Positions 20,481-30,500 of a stretch of 64,000 nucleotides of DNA are shown here, piece after piece (position 1 is the first letter of the stretch; each line of letters starts with the position of its first letter). The stretch comes from Trinickia fusca (GTDB lineage: Bacteria; Pseudomonadota; Gammaproteobacteria; Burkholderiales; Burkholderiaceae): NCBI RefSeq assembly GCF_003628145.1, contig NZ_RBZV01000003.1:186001-250000 (forward strand). Direction: 5' to 3'. The position numbers were made by a program, and so were the translations under genes. The notes beneath the pieces were generated by a model, which saw only the letters and a program-made list of their open reading frames with translations, had not been told where the DNA came from and did no database searches.

Positions 20481-21128
20481 TTAAAGGGGCGGCTCGACGG
20501 GACGGCGCGTCGGCGCGGCTGCGGGAGCCGCGGGCGCGACCACGCCCATCGAGACGATGTACTTGAGCGCCGCATCGACGGTCATATCGAGCTCGATGAC
20601 CTCGCTCCGGGGCACCATCAGGAAAAAGCCCGACGTGGGGTTTGGCGTTGTCGGCACATACACGCTCACGTACTCGTCCTTCAGGTGATTGACCACATCG
20701 CCGCCCGGAATGCCGGTCAGAAACGCGATCGTATAGGAACCCCGACGCGGATATTCGATCAGGAGCGCCTTGCGGAACGCATTGCCGCTGCTCGAGAGCA
20801 GCGTATCGGATACTTGCTTGACGCTCGTATAGATCGGCCCCACCACCGGAATGTGACGCAGGATCGCATCCCACCACGTCACGAGCTTCTGGCCGATGAA
20901 GTTCTGCGTGAACAGGCCGACGATAAAAATGAACGCGAGCGTCAGCAGCGCCCCGATGCCGGGCAGATGAAACCCGAACAACTTCTCCGGTTGCCACGAT
21001 CCAGGCAGCAGCAACAAGGTCTGGTCCATCGTGCCGATGATGAGCCCCAGCACCCACAGCGTGATCGCCAAGGGCACCAGGACCAGCAAACCGGTCAAGA
21101 ACACGGATTTGAGCGTCGTCTTTTTCAT
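20481..21128 (-). CDS. DUF502 inner-membrane protein
   Basis: Protein of 215 residues from the DUF502 family, with two membrane helices (about 8-28 and 57-77) and a soluble C-terminal domain. The conserved PVVGPIYTSVKQ and FLTGIPGG motifs identify the family. No function is established for it; homologues recur upstream of aspS, as here. The last 25 residues are Ala/Pro-rich. It lies 62 nt before aspS and 147 nt after the fmdB-type gene. Confidence 0.85.
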   Translation of the reverse strand: MKKTTLKSVFLTGLLVLVPLAITLWVLGLIIGTMDQTLLLLPGSWQPEKLFGFHLPGIGALLTLAFIFIVGLFTQNFIGQKLVTWWDAILRHIPVVGPIYTSVKQVSDTLLSSSGNAFRKALLIEYPRRGSYTIAFLTGIPGGDVVNHLKDEYVSVYVPTTPNPTSGFFLMVPRSEVIELDMTVDAALKYIVSMGVVAPAAPAAAPTRRPVEPPL

Positions 21129-21275
21129 GTGTACCGCCAGAGAACCGCAGGGAAAATCGGCACGGCCTGCGCGCTGCCGCAGAAGGCGGCAACTTGCGAC
21201 GGCGCCCGGGTCGAGGTGTCGATCGATCGTGTCGCGAGCGACTCGTCCCGACGCCTCCGATGTCCCGGATGTCCG

Positions 21276-21608
21276 TTAAGCGTCGGTGGTGCTGGACGCC
21301 TTCGGGGCCGAGCTCGAATCGGCCGCAGGCGCACTGGCGCTGGCCGTCGAGGAAGCGGCGTCGGTCGAATTATTCGTCTTCCCGGCGACGGCACCGCCGG
21401 CCGCCGACGTACCGGCGCCGTTCGAGCCACCGCGAAAATCGGTGACATACCAGCCAGAACCCTTCAGTTGGAAACCGGCGGCCGTCACTTGTTTGCGGAA
21501 CGTGTCTTTCGCGCATTCCGGGCACTGCGACAGCGGTGCATCGCTCATCTTCTGGAGCACGTCCTTCTCAAAGCCGCACGATTCGCAACGGTAGGCGTAG
21601 ATCGGCAT
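21276..21608 (-). CDS. FmdB-type zinc-ribbon protein
   Basis: Protein of 110 residues with a CxxC...CxxC zinc ribbon (C8, C11, C29, C32) after the characteristic MPIYAYRCESCG start, followed by a low-complexity Ser/Ala/Thr tail of about 50 residues. The FmdB family is widespread and loosely described as regulatory; its role is not known. The start at 21608 is the family start, and an upstream in-frame Met at 21635 is less likely. It heads the operon that includes aspS. Confidence 0.85.
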   Translation of the reverse strand: MPIYAYRCESCGFEKDVLQKMSDAPLSQCPECAKDTFRKQVTAAGFQLKGSGWYVTDFRGGSNGAGTSAAGGAVAGKTNNSTDAASSTASASAPAADSSSAPKASSTTDA

Positions 21609-21643
21609 GATTCTCTTCCCGACAATTTCCGACAAAAAAACGG

Positions 21644-21671
21644 TTGAACGCTTGCAAAGCGTTGAATTATA
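21644..21671 (-). promoter_or_regulatory. promoter -10 and overlapping inverted repeat upstream of fmdB-aspS
   Basis: A consensus TATAAT lies on the minus strand at 21666-21671, 58 nt before the fmdB start. It abuts an inverted repeat with 10-nt arms and one mismatch (core AACGCTT-GCA-AAGCGTT, 21644-21666), which is followed by a T-run toward the gene. It could be an operator at the transcription start or a leader hairpin. No good -35 is visible. Confidence 0.5.
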
Positions 21672-21770
21672 GCCGCATTCGGCGCCCGCCCGAACGGTTG
21701 GACGCGGCGCCGTGCGCGCTGCAGATGGAGGCGGCCGGGCGCGAAATCAAGATCGCGGCCGGCGGAGCCG

Positions 21771-22427
21771 TCAGCGCCGCCGCCAGGTCAGCCAGCGCTC
21801 ACGGCCGGCGAAGACGGCGAGCGAGTCGCTGACGGGCTCGTCCTCGACGAGATCGAAATACGGCGTCAGCCACGCATCGAGCTCGCTGCGCTCGATGCCG
21901 AACGGCGGCCCCTTCGGCGTGGCCCCCAAAAAGAAGAAGCCCGCCAGCATCCCGCCCGGCCTCAAAAGCTGCGCCATACGCGCGGCATACTGCGGCCAGC
22001 GCGCCGGCGGCAGTGCGCACATGAACGCCCGCTCATAGATCCAACCGGGCTCGAAAGGCGGCTGATAGCCAAAGAAATCCGCTTGCTCGACGAGCGCCGC
22101 GTGCTCGCCGAGCTGCGAGCGCGCTTGCGCGACGGCATTCGCGGAGAAATCGATCGCGCGGACGGTCCAGCCGGCCTGCGCGAGCCACCGCGCTTCGTGA
22201 GCGCTGCCGCAGCCCGGAATCAGCACGGGGCACGGTGCGTGACGCATCGCAAATGCACCAAACGCCTCGGGCACGCCGGCCCGGTCCCACGGCATGAACC
22301 CTTTGCCGAATCGCTCGTCCCAGAACTCGGCGGTATCGGGGTCGCGCGTATCGAAAGCCGGCGCGTTGGCATCGGCCGATGCAGCCTTCGGGGCGTCGGG
22401 TGCTGACGGGCGTTGTGGCGAATTCAT
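21771..22427 (-). CDS. SAM-dependent methyltransferase, TPMT family
   Basis: Protein of 218 residues in the thiopurine/thiol S-methyltransferase family. WDERFGKGFMPWDRAGVP (36-53) and the SAM-binding LIPGCGSAHE (69-78) are the family marks. Bacterial members methylate thiols, selenium or tellurium compounds; the substrate here is unknown. The start at 22427 has a perfect AGGAGG about 5-10 nt upstream, preferred over an upstream Met at 22475 that would overlap the ubiB stop. It lies 44 nt after ubiB and may be cotranscribed with it. Confidence 0.82.
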   Translation of the reverse strand: MNSPQRPSAPDAPKAASADANAPAFDTRDPDTAEFWDERFGKGFMPWDRAGVPEAFGAFAMRHAPCPVLIPGCGSAHEARWLAQAGWTVRAIDFSANAVAQARSQLGEHAALVEQADFFGYQPPFEPGWIYERAFMCALPPARWPQYAARMAQLLRPGGMLAGFFFLGATPKGPPFGIERSELDAWLTPYFDLVEDEPVSDSLAVFAGRERWLTWRRR

Positions 22428-22471
22428 CGTGGCCTCCTGATCGTGCGCGTGGAATCGATCGACATCGCTCG

Positions 22472-24049
22472 TCACGCGCCGTACGCCAGGACGAGCCAGA
22501 AGCGCGCCACCACGGCACCGACGCCGGCAGCGACGCCGAACAGCAGCAGCGCCTGCAACAGACGGTTCGTCCGCTTCTGCTCGATCAGCAGCATACGCAT
22601 GGTCTCGTCGTGGTGCGCGCGCCCGGCGTCATGACGCTCGGCCAGCACATGGTGCACGAGACGCGGCAGCTGCGGCAGCGTCTTGCTCCATTGCGGCGCC
22701 TCGACCTTGAGCCGTTCATACCAGCCGCGCAGCCCGATCTGCTCGTTCATCCAGCGCTCGAGATACGGTTTGGCCGTCTTCCACAGGTCGAGCTCGGGAT
22801 CGAGCGAGCGGCCGAGCCCTTCGACGTTGAGCATCGTCTTTTGCAGCAGCACGAGTTGCGGCTGGATCTCGACGTTGAAGCGCCGCGACGTGGAAAAGAG
22901 CCGCAGCAGCACTTGCCCGAGCGAGATGTCCTTCAGCGCGCGATCGAAATACGGCTCACAGACGGCGCGAATCGCGCTTTCGAGCTCCTCGACGCGCGTG
23001 TTCTGCGGCACCCAGCCCGATTCCAGGTGCAGCGTGGCGACGCGATGGTAATCACGCTTGAAAAAGGCGAGGAAGTTCTGCGCGAGGTAGTTCTTGTCGA
23101 AGTCCGACAGCGCGCCGATGATGCCGAAATCGAGCGCGATATAGCGCCCGAAATGTGAGGGATCAAGGCTCACCTGAATATTGCCGGGGTGCATGTCCGC
23201 GTGGAAGAAGCCATCGCGGAACACCTGGGTGAAGAAAATCTCGACCCCTTCGCGCGCGAGCTTGGGGATGTCGACGCCCGCCTCGCGCAGCATCTCGACC
23301 TGGCTGATCGGCACCCCCACCATGCGCTCCATGACGAGCACGTTCTGCGTACAGAACTCCCAGTACATTTCCGGCACGAGCAACAGGTCGAGCCCGGCAA
23401 AATTGCGCCGCAGCTGGCTGCCGTTCGCGGCCTCGCGCATCAGATCGAGTTCGTCGTGCAGATATTTGTCGAATTCGGCGACGACCTCGCGCGGCTTCAA
23501 GCGCTTGCCGTCGGCCCACAGGCGCTCGGCCCAGACGGCCAGATCGCGCAACAGTGCCAGATCGGAATCGATGACGGGCAGCATGTTGGGCCGCAATACC
23601 TTGATCGCAACAGGCTTGCCCGCGTGCTGGCCGGCCTTGACCTTCGCGAAGTGCACCTGCGCGATCGAGGCGCTCGCGATGGGCACGCGCTCGAATTCGT
23701 CGAACAGTTCGTCGACGCGGGCGCCCAGCGATTTTTCGATGATGTCGATGGCCACCTTTGAATCGAACGGCGGGACCTGATCCTGCAGCTTGGCCAGTTC
23801 TGTGGCAACGTCGACCGACAGCAGATCGCGACGCGTCGACAGCACCTGGCCGAACTTCACGAAGATCGGCCCGAGGCTTTCGAGCGCGAGCCGCAGCCGC
23901 ACCGCGGGTGGCGCCTTGAAACGGCGGCCGATCGTGCCGATGCGCAGCAGCACGCGCACGCGGCGATCGTTGATGCGGCTCAGCATCATCTCGTCGAGGC
24001 CGAACCGGATGACGGTAAAAACGATTTTGATAAAACGCAGAAAACGCAT
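22472..24049 (-). CDS. ubiB: ubiquinone biosynthesis protein UbiB (ADCK/COQ8 family)
   Basis: Atypical kinase-like protein of 525 residues required for ubiquinone synthesis. The family KxGQ motif (KFGQ, residues 65-68) precedes the kinase-like fold with HADMHPGN as catalytic loop and ALDFG as metal motif. Two C-terminal hydrophobic helices (about 495-522) anchor it in the membrane. It follows ubiJ by 15 nt, matching the conserved ubiE-ubiJ-ubiB gene order, with a Tim44-like gene inserted in this group of organisms. Confidence 0.94.
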   Translation of the reverse strand: MRFLRFIKIVFTVIRFGLDEMMLSRINDRRVRVLLRIGTIGRRFKAPPAVRLRLALESLGPIFVKFGQVLSTRRDLLSVDVATELAKLQDQVPPFDSKVAIDIIEKSLGARVDELFDEFERVPIASASIAQVHFAKVKAGQHAGKPVAIKVLRPNMLPVIDSDLALLRDLAVWAERLWADGKRLKPREVVAEFDKYLHDELDLMREAANGSQLRRNFAGLDLLLVPEMYWEFCTQNVLVMERMVGVPISQVEMLREAGVDIPKLAREGVEIFFTQVFRDGFFHADMHPGNIQVSLDPSHFGRYIALDFGIIGALSDFDKNYLAQNFLAFFKRDYHRVATLHLESGWVPQNTRVEELESAIRAVCEPYFDRALKDISLGQVLLRLFSTSRRFNVEIQPQLVLLQKTMLNVEGLGRSLDPELDLWKTAKPYLERWMNEQIGLRGWYERLKVEAPQWSKTLPQLPRLVHHVLAERHDAGRAHHDETMRMLLIEQKRTNRLLQALLLFGVAAGVGAVVARFWLVLAYGA

Positions 24050-24064
24050 GAGCGGGTCCGTGGG

Positions 24065-24688
24065 CTAACGCATGCCGCGCGGCGCCTTACCGCGACTCTC
24101 GGCTTGTTGCTCGAGGCGCTCGAAGCGCTTTTCGACTCGTGCGAGCGCATCGCGCGCTCGCGCCAGTTCGGCATTGAAGACATCGAGCGATGCGCGTCGC
24201 ACGAGCTGCGGATTCTCGTCGAGCAGGTACTCCGCTACCGAATCGCGCACGTTACGTCCGGCGCGCGCCGCGTGCCCGCCGGCCGCACGCACGAAGGTCG
24301 CAATGCGATGCGCGGGAGCGTCGCCGATCAGCTTCGCGAGATCCTCTTCCGGCTCCCATCGCAAATGCTCGGCAAGCTTCGCGAGCTGTGTCGCGAATTC
24401 AGCGTCGCCCTCGATCTTCACGTGCTTCATCACCGCCGCCTGCCCACCTTGCAGAAACGACGGCAATGCGTCGGCAGGCACGGCGATCGACACGTCGACC
24501 AGCGACGCTTGCGTTTCGTCGACGGCGGACAAATAGCCGTCGGGCTGAACCGCCAGTGTCAGCGATACCGATGAAAAGACGAACCGGGCCGTCTTGCCCG
24601 CGTACGGCGCGAGACGCTCGCGGGCCCAGGCTTCGCGGGCGAGCAGATGATTGACGGCGGCAGCAAAGGGCTTGGTGGCGAAGGTCAT
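24065..24688 (-). CDS. ubiJ: ubiquinone biosynthesis accessory factor UbiJ
   Basis: Protein of 207 residues with an SCP2-type lipid-binding domain (about 15-125) and a C-terminal helical, coiled-coil-prone tail (about 170-200). UbiJ binds lipid intermediates and organises the cytoplasmic Ubi complex with UbiK. The start at 24688 fits the family N-terminus (FAAAVNHLLAREAWA follows at once). There is no Shine-Dalgarno; instead a terminator hairpin ends 12 nt upstream, and a three-codon frame (Met-Pro-Arg-stop) overlaps the start as TAATG. These leader elements suggest attenuation or coupling rather than simple read-through from the Tim44 gene. Confidence 0.87.
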   Translation of the reverse strand: MTFATKPFAAAVNHLLAREAWARERLAPYAGKTARFVFSSVSLTLAVQPDGYLSAVDETQASLVDVSIAVPADALPSFLQGGQAAVMKHVKIEGDAEFATQLAKLAEHLRWEPEEDLAKLIGDAPAHRIATFVRAAGGHAARAGRNVRDSVAEYLLDENPQLVRRASLDVFNAELARARDALARVEKRFERLEQQAESRGKAPRGMR

Positions 24689-24700
24689 TAGCGCGGCATG

Positions 24701-24732
24701 AAAAAACCCGCGCAGGCGAAAACCTGCGCGGG
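24701..24732 (-). terminator. intrinsic terminator/attenuator between the Tim44-like gene and ubiJ
   Basis: On the minus strand a perfect 10-bp stem (CCCGCGCAGG / CCTGCGCGGG), loop TTTTCG, then TTTTTT. The T-run ends only 12 nt before the ubiJ start, leaving no room for a promoter between them. Confidence 0.85.
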
Positions 24733-24794
24733 CCACTATTGTAACGTCCGATCGCGTGTGGCCGAGCCAGGCCACACGGCCTATGACGATGTGC

Positions 24795-25775
24795 TCAGTT
24801 CGGCGCGACCTGCTCGATACCGGCAAGCAGCCAGCCTTCGCTCGTGCCGGCCACCTTCGTCAGGTTCCAGACTTCCGCGAACAGCTCGGCCGCCCCGCCT
24901 GCCGTTTCGCGGATCAGGCCCGAAAAGCGCACGCTCGCGAAATACTCGCTGCCGCGGTCCTCGAGCGCAAGCAGTGCGGCATCGAGCCGCACGACGTCGG
25001 TCTGGTTGCGCTCGTCGGCGCGCGAGTCCATGTCGACCTTCAATTCGGCGAACATCTCGGGCGTCGTGAATTCGCGCAAGTCGGCCAGATTGCGGTCGTC
25101 CCAGGCCGTTTGCAGACGCACGAAGTTGACCTTGGCATGGTGCAGGAACGCATCCGCGTCGAAGCCGGCCGGCACCGCAGGCGCGGCAGCGGCAGCGGCA
25201 GCAGGCGGCGTAGCATCGTAAGCCGGTTGCGACGGCGCTTGATAGGGGTCGATGCCCGGTGCACTGCGCAGTGCACCGGCGCCTGCCGCGCCGTAAGCCG
25301 GCGTGGCGTCACGGCGACGGCTGCCCATGATCTTGCGCACGAGCCAAATGCCGACCATCGCTAGCAGCGCGACGACGATCACGTTCGCCATGGCGCTCGC
25401 GAATGCCCCACCGAGACCGAAATGCGACAGCAGCGCCGCAATGCCGAGGCCCGCCGCGAGCCCGGCCAGCGGCCCGAGCCAGCGCGAGCGGGCGCTCGGC
25501 GCAGCCGGCGTGGGCTGAGCCGCGGGCGCCGTTTGCGCGCGTTGCGCGGGCTGAGCCGTGGATTGTTGCAGAGACTGTTGAGCAGGCGGTGTGGCGGGCT
25601 TTTGCAGCGACTGCGATTGGCGCCCGATCGTGCGGCCGCCCCCCATCCGCCTGGCCTCGGCATCGAGCGAAGCCACGGTGCCCGCCGCGATCAAAGCGGC
25701 CACCGCCAGCAGCCGGATTCGCTTCGCCGAAAACACAGAAAGCTGTTTGGAAGAAATGCAGAGCGAATCGGCCAT
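24795..25775 (-). CDS. Tim44-like domain membrane protein
   Basis: Protein of 326 residues with an N-terminal signal or anchor helix (about 19-37), a Gln/Pro/Ala-rich segment (50-95), two hydrophobic stretches (about 98-145) and a C-terminal Tim44-like domain (about 200-325). Bacterial members are found near ubiquinone genes, but no precise role is known. A GTAGGAG site precedes the ATG. It lies 36 nt after ubiE and is ended by a strong terminator. Confidence 0.82.
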   Translation of the reverse strand: MADSLCISSKQLSVFSAKRIRLLAVAALIAAGTVASLDAEARRMGGGRTIGRQSQSLQKPATPPAQQSLQQSTAQPAQRAQTAPAAQPTPAAPSARSRWLGPLAGLAAGLGIAALLSHFGLGGAFASAMANVIVVALLAMVGIWLVRKIMGSRRRDATPAYGAAGAGALRSAPGIDPYQAPSQPAYDATPPAAAAAAAPAVPAGFDADAFLHHAKVNFVRLQTAWDDRNLADLREFTTPEMFAELKVDMDSRADERNQTDVVRLDAALLALEDRGSEYFASVRFSGLIRETAGGAAELFAEVWNLTKVAGTSEGWLLAGIEQVAPN

Positions 25776-25811
25776 AGATGAATCTCCTACGAAAACAATG
25801 AGTTAGGAACG

Positions 25812-26543
25812 CTAATACTTTGTTCCGACGTGTAAGGCTACCACGCCAGCTGACAAATTGTAATATTTGACGGCATCCAAGCCGGCTTGTTCCATCATTG
25901 TTTTCAGCGTTTCCTGGTCGGGATGCATGCGGATCGACTCGGCCAGGTAGCGATAACTGTCGGCGTCGCTCGCGAACTTGCTGCCGAGCCACGGCAGCAC
26001 CTTGAACGAATAGACGTCGTAGGCCTTCTTGAGCGGCTCCCAAACCTTCGAGAACTCGAGCACGAGCAGGCGCCCGCCCGGCTTGAGCACGCGCCGCATC
26101 TCGGCCAGCGCCACATCCTTGTGCGTCATGTTGCGCAGGCCGAAGGCCACCGTCACGACGTCGAAGTAATGGTCGGGAAACGGAATCTTCTCGGCATCGC
26201 ACAGCAGCGCCGGCGTGATCACGCCACGGTCGAGCAGCCGATCGCGGCCCACGCGCAGCATCGATTCGTTGATGTCGGTATGCCAGACCTCGCCCGTCGG
26301 CCCGGCCTGCTTCGCGAACGCCTTGGAGAGGTCACCCGTGCCGCCGGCGATATCGAGGCACTTGTAGCCGGGACGCACGTTCGCCTGCGCGATCGTGAAC
26401 TGCTTCCACACCCGGTGCAGCCCGCCCGACATCAGATCGTTCATCAAGTCGTAGTTGGTCGCGACCGAATGGAACACGCCCGCCACCTTCTTCGCCTTGT
26501 CCTTCTCGTCGACGGACTCGAAACCAAAGTGGGTCTTGCTCAT
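25812..26543 (-). CDS. ubiE: bifunctional demethylmenaquinone / 2-methoxy-6-polyprenyl-1,4-benzoquinol methyltransferase
   Basis: SAM-dependent C-methyltransferase of 243 residues in ubiquinone synthesis. SAM motif I is [10 protein letters not shown] (63-72), and the UbiE signatures [17 protein letters not shown] (31-47) and [23 protein letters not shown] are nearly canonical; the latter is longer than shown. GGAGG lies upstream of the ATG. Located 72 nt after the DUF971 gene. Confidence 0.95.
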   Translation of the reverse strand: MSKTHFGFESVDEKDKAKKVAGVFHSVATNYDLMNDLMSGGLHRVWKQFTIAQANVRPGYKCLDIAGGTGDLSKAFAKQAGPTGEVWHTDINESMLRVGRDRLLDRGVITPALLCDAEKIPFPDHYFDVVTVAFGLRNMTHKDVALAEMRRVLKPGGRLLVLEFSKVWEPLKKAYDVYSFKVLPWLGSKFASDADSYRYLAESIRMHPDQETLKTMMEQAGLDAVKYYNLSAGVVALHVGTKY

Positions 26544-26615
26544 CGCGTTTATCCTCCGCGTATTCTCAAAATGATTGCGCCCGGCGGGCAGGACGCCAGG
26601 CGGCTCGCGATCGTA

Positions 26616-27029
26616 TCAGTGACAGTGCCCGCGCGGGGCACCGGGTGCGCCCATCGGCGCATCGCGGTCGACGCCGGCGGCGGCCAACCGGTCGAGATAC
26701 TCGCGCCACAGCGCGTCCTGGCGCGTCGCGAAGTCGTACAGCAGGTCCCACGAGTAGATGCCGGTATTGTGGCCATCGGAGAACGTCGGCTGGATCGCGT
26801 AGTTGCCAACGCCTTCGATCGAAACGATCGTCACGTCGCGCTTGCCTGTCTGCAGCGTCTCCTGTCCCGGTCCATGGCCGCGCACCTCGGCCGACGGCGA
26901 AAACACGCGCAACAACTCGAACGGCACGCGATAGCTCGCGCCGTCGGCATATTGGAGTTCGAGCACGCGCGATTTGGCGTGCACGACAACGCCCGTCGGA
27001 ACGGGCGTGTCGGGGTTCAGTCCACTCAT
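26616..27029 (-). CDS. DUF971 (GBBH-like N-terminal domain) protein
   Basis: Protein of 137 residues matching the N-terminal domain of gamma-butyrobetaine hydroxylase, a stand-alone form common next to ubiE. VHAKSRVLELQYADGASYRVPFELLR and GNYAIQPTFSDGHNTGIYSWDLLY, each quoted only in part by the family consensus, are the recognisable stretches. The C-terminus ends with a His-containing tail (GHCH). The function of the stand-alone domain is unknown to me; a role in Fe-S or ubiquinone metabolism is a guess from context. GAGGAAG precedes the start at 27029. Confidence 0.82.
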   Translation of the reverse strand: MSGLNPDTPVPTGVVVHAKSRVLELQYADGASYRVPFELLRVFSPSAEVRGHGPGQETLQTGKRDVTIVSIEGVGNYAIQPTFSDGHNTGIYSWDLLYDFATRQDALWREYLDRLAAAGVDRDAPMGAPGAPRGHCH

Positions 27030-27068
27030 GACTTCCTCGGAATGCAACAGTAGCCGGGCCGGCCCGGC

Positions 27069-27497
27069 TCAGGCGAATGCCCGGGTGATCTGCTCGCGTA
27101 CGGCGTCGCCGAGCAACGTCGCCTGCGCACGCCGTGACGCCAGCAGCACCTCCGAGACGGCGCGCTGCCGCGGCGCCCAGACGGGCAGCGGAAAATGCGC
27201 GTCGTTCGTGAAGCGCGGAATCACGTGCCAGTGCACATGCGGCACCTGATTGCCGAGGCTCGCGAGGTTCACCTTCGCAGGCTTCAGCACGGTCCGTATC
27301 GCCCGCTCGACCGCGTACACCGCCAGCATCACGCGGTGGCGCTCGACGGGCTCGAGGTCCGAAAACTCGGCGACATGCTCGTTCCAGATCACGCGGCAAA
27401 AGCCCGGATAGTCGTGCTCGTCGGCCAGGACGACGCGCAATGCATCGTCCTGCCACAGCACGACACCGCCTTCCTCACGGCAGAATACACAGTCCAT
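27069..27497 (-). CDS. HIT-family nucleotide hydrolase/transferase
   Basis: Protein of 142 residues with the histidine triad HVHWHVI (His87, 89, 91) near the C-terminal third and an N-terminal CxxC (C3, C6). HIT proteins hydrolyse or transfer nucleotidyl groups (for example adenosine phosphoramidates) in the cytoplasm. It lies between the FAD/Fe-S oxidase gene and the DUF971 gene on the same strand, each within about 40 nt, so it could be part of a longer transcript. Confidence 0.85.
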   Translation of the reverse strand: MDCVFCREEGGVVLWQDDALRVVLADEHDYPGFCRVIWNEHVAEFSDLEPVERHRVMLAVYAVERAIRTVLKPAKVNLASLGNQVPHVHWHVIPRFTNDAHFPLPVWAPRQRAVSEVLLASRRAQATLLGDAVREQITRAFA

Positions 27498-27536
27498 CGT
27501 CGCCCTCTAGCGCTAGATATACGTCGGTGAGCGCTA

Positions 27537-30500
27537 TTAGACCAGCACGCGCTCGATCCCGCCATTGTTAGCGCGTTGCACGTAGTCGGCCATCCAGTTA
27601 TCGCCGAGTACGTTCCGAGCGATTTCCACGACGATGTAATCGGCCTCGATGCCGGCATCCTCGTTATAGCGCGACAGCCCTTGCAGGCATGACGGGCAAC
27701 TCGTGAGCACCTTGATCTCAGGACCGGCTTGCGCCCCGTTGCCGGACTGCGCAGCCGGCGCGCCATTGCCGGCCACGACCGGAATCGCGCGCAGCTTGGC
27801 CGCGCCTTTGCGGATTTCCTCTTCCTTGCGGAAGCGAACCTGCGTCGACACGTCCGGACGCGTGACGGCCAGCGTGCCCGATTCGCCGCAGCAGCGATCG
27901 TTCTTCTCGATCTTGTAGCCGTCCTGTTCCGAGCCCATCAGCTCGTTGACGAGCTTGACCGGGTCCATCGTCTTGATCGGCGTATGGCACGGATCGTGAT
28001 ACATGTACCGCATGCCCTTCACGCCATCGAGCTTGATGCCCTTCTCGAGCAGGAACTCGTGGATGTCGATGATGCGGCAACCCGGGAAGATCTTCTCGAA
28101 TTCGTACCCGGCGAGCTGGTCGTAGCAGGTGCCGCACGACACGACGACGGTCTTGATGTCGAGGTAGTTCAGCGTATTGGCCACGCGGTGGAACAGCACG
28201 CGGTTGTCGGTGACGGTCTTCTCGGCCTTGTCGTACTGGCCCGCGCCGCGCTGCGGATACCCACAGCACAGGTAGCCCGGCGGCAACACGGTCTGTACGC
28301 CCGCTTCCCACAGCATCGCCTGCGTCGCTAGGCCCACCTGCGAGAACAGGCGCTCCGAGCCGCAGCCCGGGAAGTAGAACACCGCTTCCGAATCGACGGT
28401 CGTCGTCTTCGGGTTGCGGATGATCGGCACGATCTTGTTGTCTTCGATGTCGAGCAGCGCACGCGCCGTCTTCTTCGGCAGGTTGCCCGGCATCTTCTTG
28501 TTGACGAAGTGGATCACCTGCTCGACGACGGGCGGCCGGCCCGTGGTGGCCGGCGGATGCGCGGTCTGCTTCTTGGCGAAGTTCTTCAGCAGATCGTTGC
28601 CGAGGCGCTGCGCCTTGTAGCCGATGCCCATCATCGCGGTGCGCGCAAGGTTGATGGTCTGCGGATTGGTCGCGTTCAGGAAGAACATGCCCGCGGCCGC
28701 GCCGGCGTTGAACTTCTTCTTGCCCATCTTGCGCAGCAGGTTGCGCATGTTCATCGACACGTCGCCGAAGTCGATCTTCACCGGGCACGGCGTCGCGCAC
28801 TTGTGGCAGACCGTGCAGTGATCGGCCACATCGTTGAACTCGTCCCAGTGCTTGATCGATACGCCGCGGCGCGTCTGCTCCTCGTACAGGAACGCCTCGA
28901 TCAGCAGCGACGTCGCCAGGATCTTGTTGCGCGGGCTGTACAGGAGATTGGCGCGCGGCACGTGCGTCGCGCACACGGGCTTGCACTTGCCGCAGCGCAG
29001 GCAGTCCTTCACCGAATCGGCGATCGCGCCAATGTCGGACTGCTGCATGATCAGCGACTCGTAACCCATGAGCCCGAAGCTCGGCGTGTAGGCATTGCGC
29101 AGGTCGGCGCCGGGCAACAGCTTGCCCTTGTTGAAGCGGCCTTCCGGGTCGATGCGCTGCTTGTACGCGCGAAACTCGGCGATCTCGTCCTCGGTCAGGA
29201 ACTCGAGCTTCGTGATGCCGATGCCGTGCTCTCCCGAGATCACGCCGTCGAGCGAGCGCGCGAGCTTCATGATGCGCTCGACCGCCTGGTGCGCGTCTTG
29301 CAGCATCTCGTAGTTGTCGGAGTTGACGGGGAGGTTCGTGTGCACGTTGCCGTCGCCCGCATGCATGTGCAGCGCGACGAACACTCGCCCACGCAGCACC
29401 TGCTTGTGGATCGCCTGCGCCTCGTCGAGGATCGGCTTGAACTCGCCGCCGTTGAAGATCTGCCGCAGTTCAGCCCGAATCTCCTGCTTCCACGACACGC
29501 GGATCGTACGGTCCTGCGTCACATGAAAGACGTTCGTCTGCGCTTGCGCGTCGACACGGTCCGCGAATTTCTCGGCCAGCGCCTCGTAGCCGAGCTGCAC
29601 CAGGTAGTGCTGCGCTTCGCGCAGCGGCATGTCGAGCTTGTCGCGCAGGAACGTCCAGCGTTCGCGCACGCGCTTGATCAAATCGAGTGCCTGCTGCACG
29701 CGATCTTCGAGCAGTTCGGCGCTCGGGATTTCGTTCGCGTCGTCGGTCTTGCCGAGCGGCAGGTTGCCCGCCTTGAAGAACGCTTCGAGCGCATCGACGA
29801 GCTGCAGCTTGTTCTTGATCGACAGCTCGATGTTGATGCGTTCGATGCCGTCCGTGTACTCGCCCATGCGACCCAGCGGAATCACGACGTCTTCGTTGAT
29901 CTTGAACGCGTTCGTGTGCTTGGCGATCGCGGCCGTGCGGCTGCGGTCGAGCCAGAAGCGCTTGCGCGCCTCGGCGCTCACGGCGACGAAGCCCTCGCCG
30001 CTCTTGCCGTTGGCCATGCGCACGACGTCGGAGGTGGCCGTCGCGACGGCATCGGCATCGTCGCCGACGATGTCGCCGATCAGCACCATCTTCGGGAATG
30101 CGTTGCGCTTGGACTTCGTCGCATAGCCGACTGCGCGCAGATAACGCTCGTCGAGGTGCTCCAGGCCCGCCAGAATCGCGCCGCCGCGCTTGGACGTCTC
30201 GAACAGGTAGTCCTTGATTTCGACGATGCTCGGAATCGCTTCGCGTGCCTGGCCGAAGAATTCGAGGCAGACCGTGCGAATGTGTGCGGGCATCTTGTGC
30301 AGCACCCAGCGCGCCGACGTGATGAGCCCGTCGCAACCTTCCTTCTGGACGCCGGGCAGGCCCGCGAGGAACTTGTCGGTCACGTCCTTGCCGAGGCCTT
30401 CCTTGCGGAAACGCCGGCCTTCGATCGCGAGCGTCTCGCTGCGCAGCAGCTTTTCGCCGGGTGCGTACTCGCCGTCGAACCACTTGAGCTCGAAGCGCGC

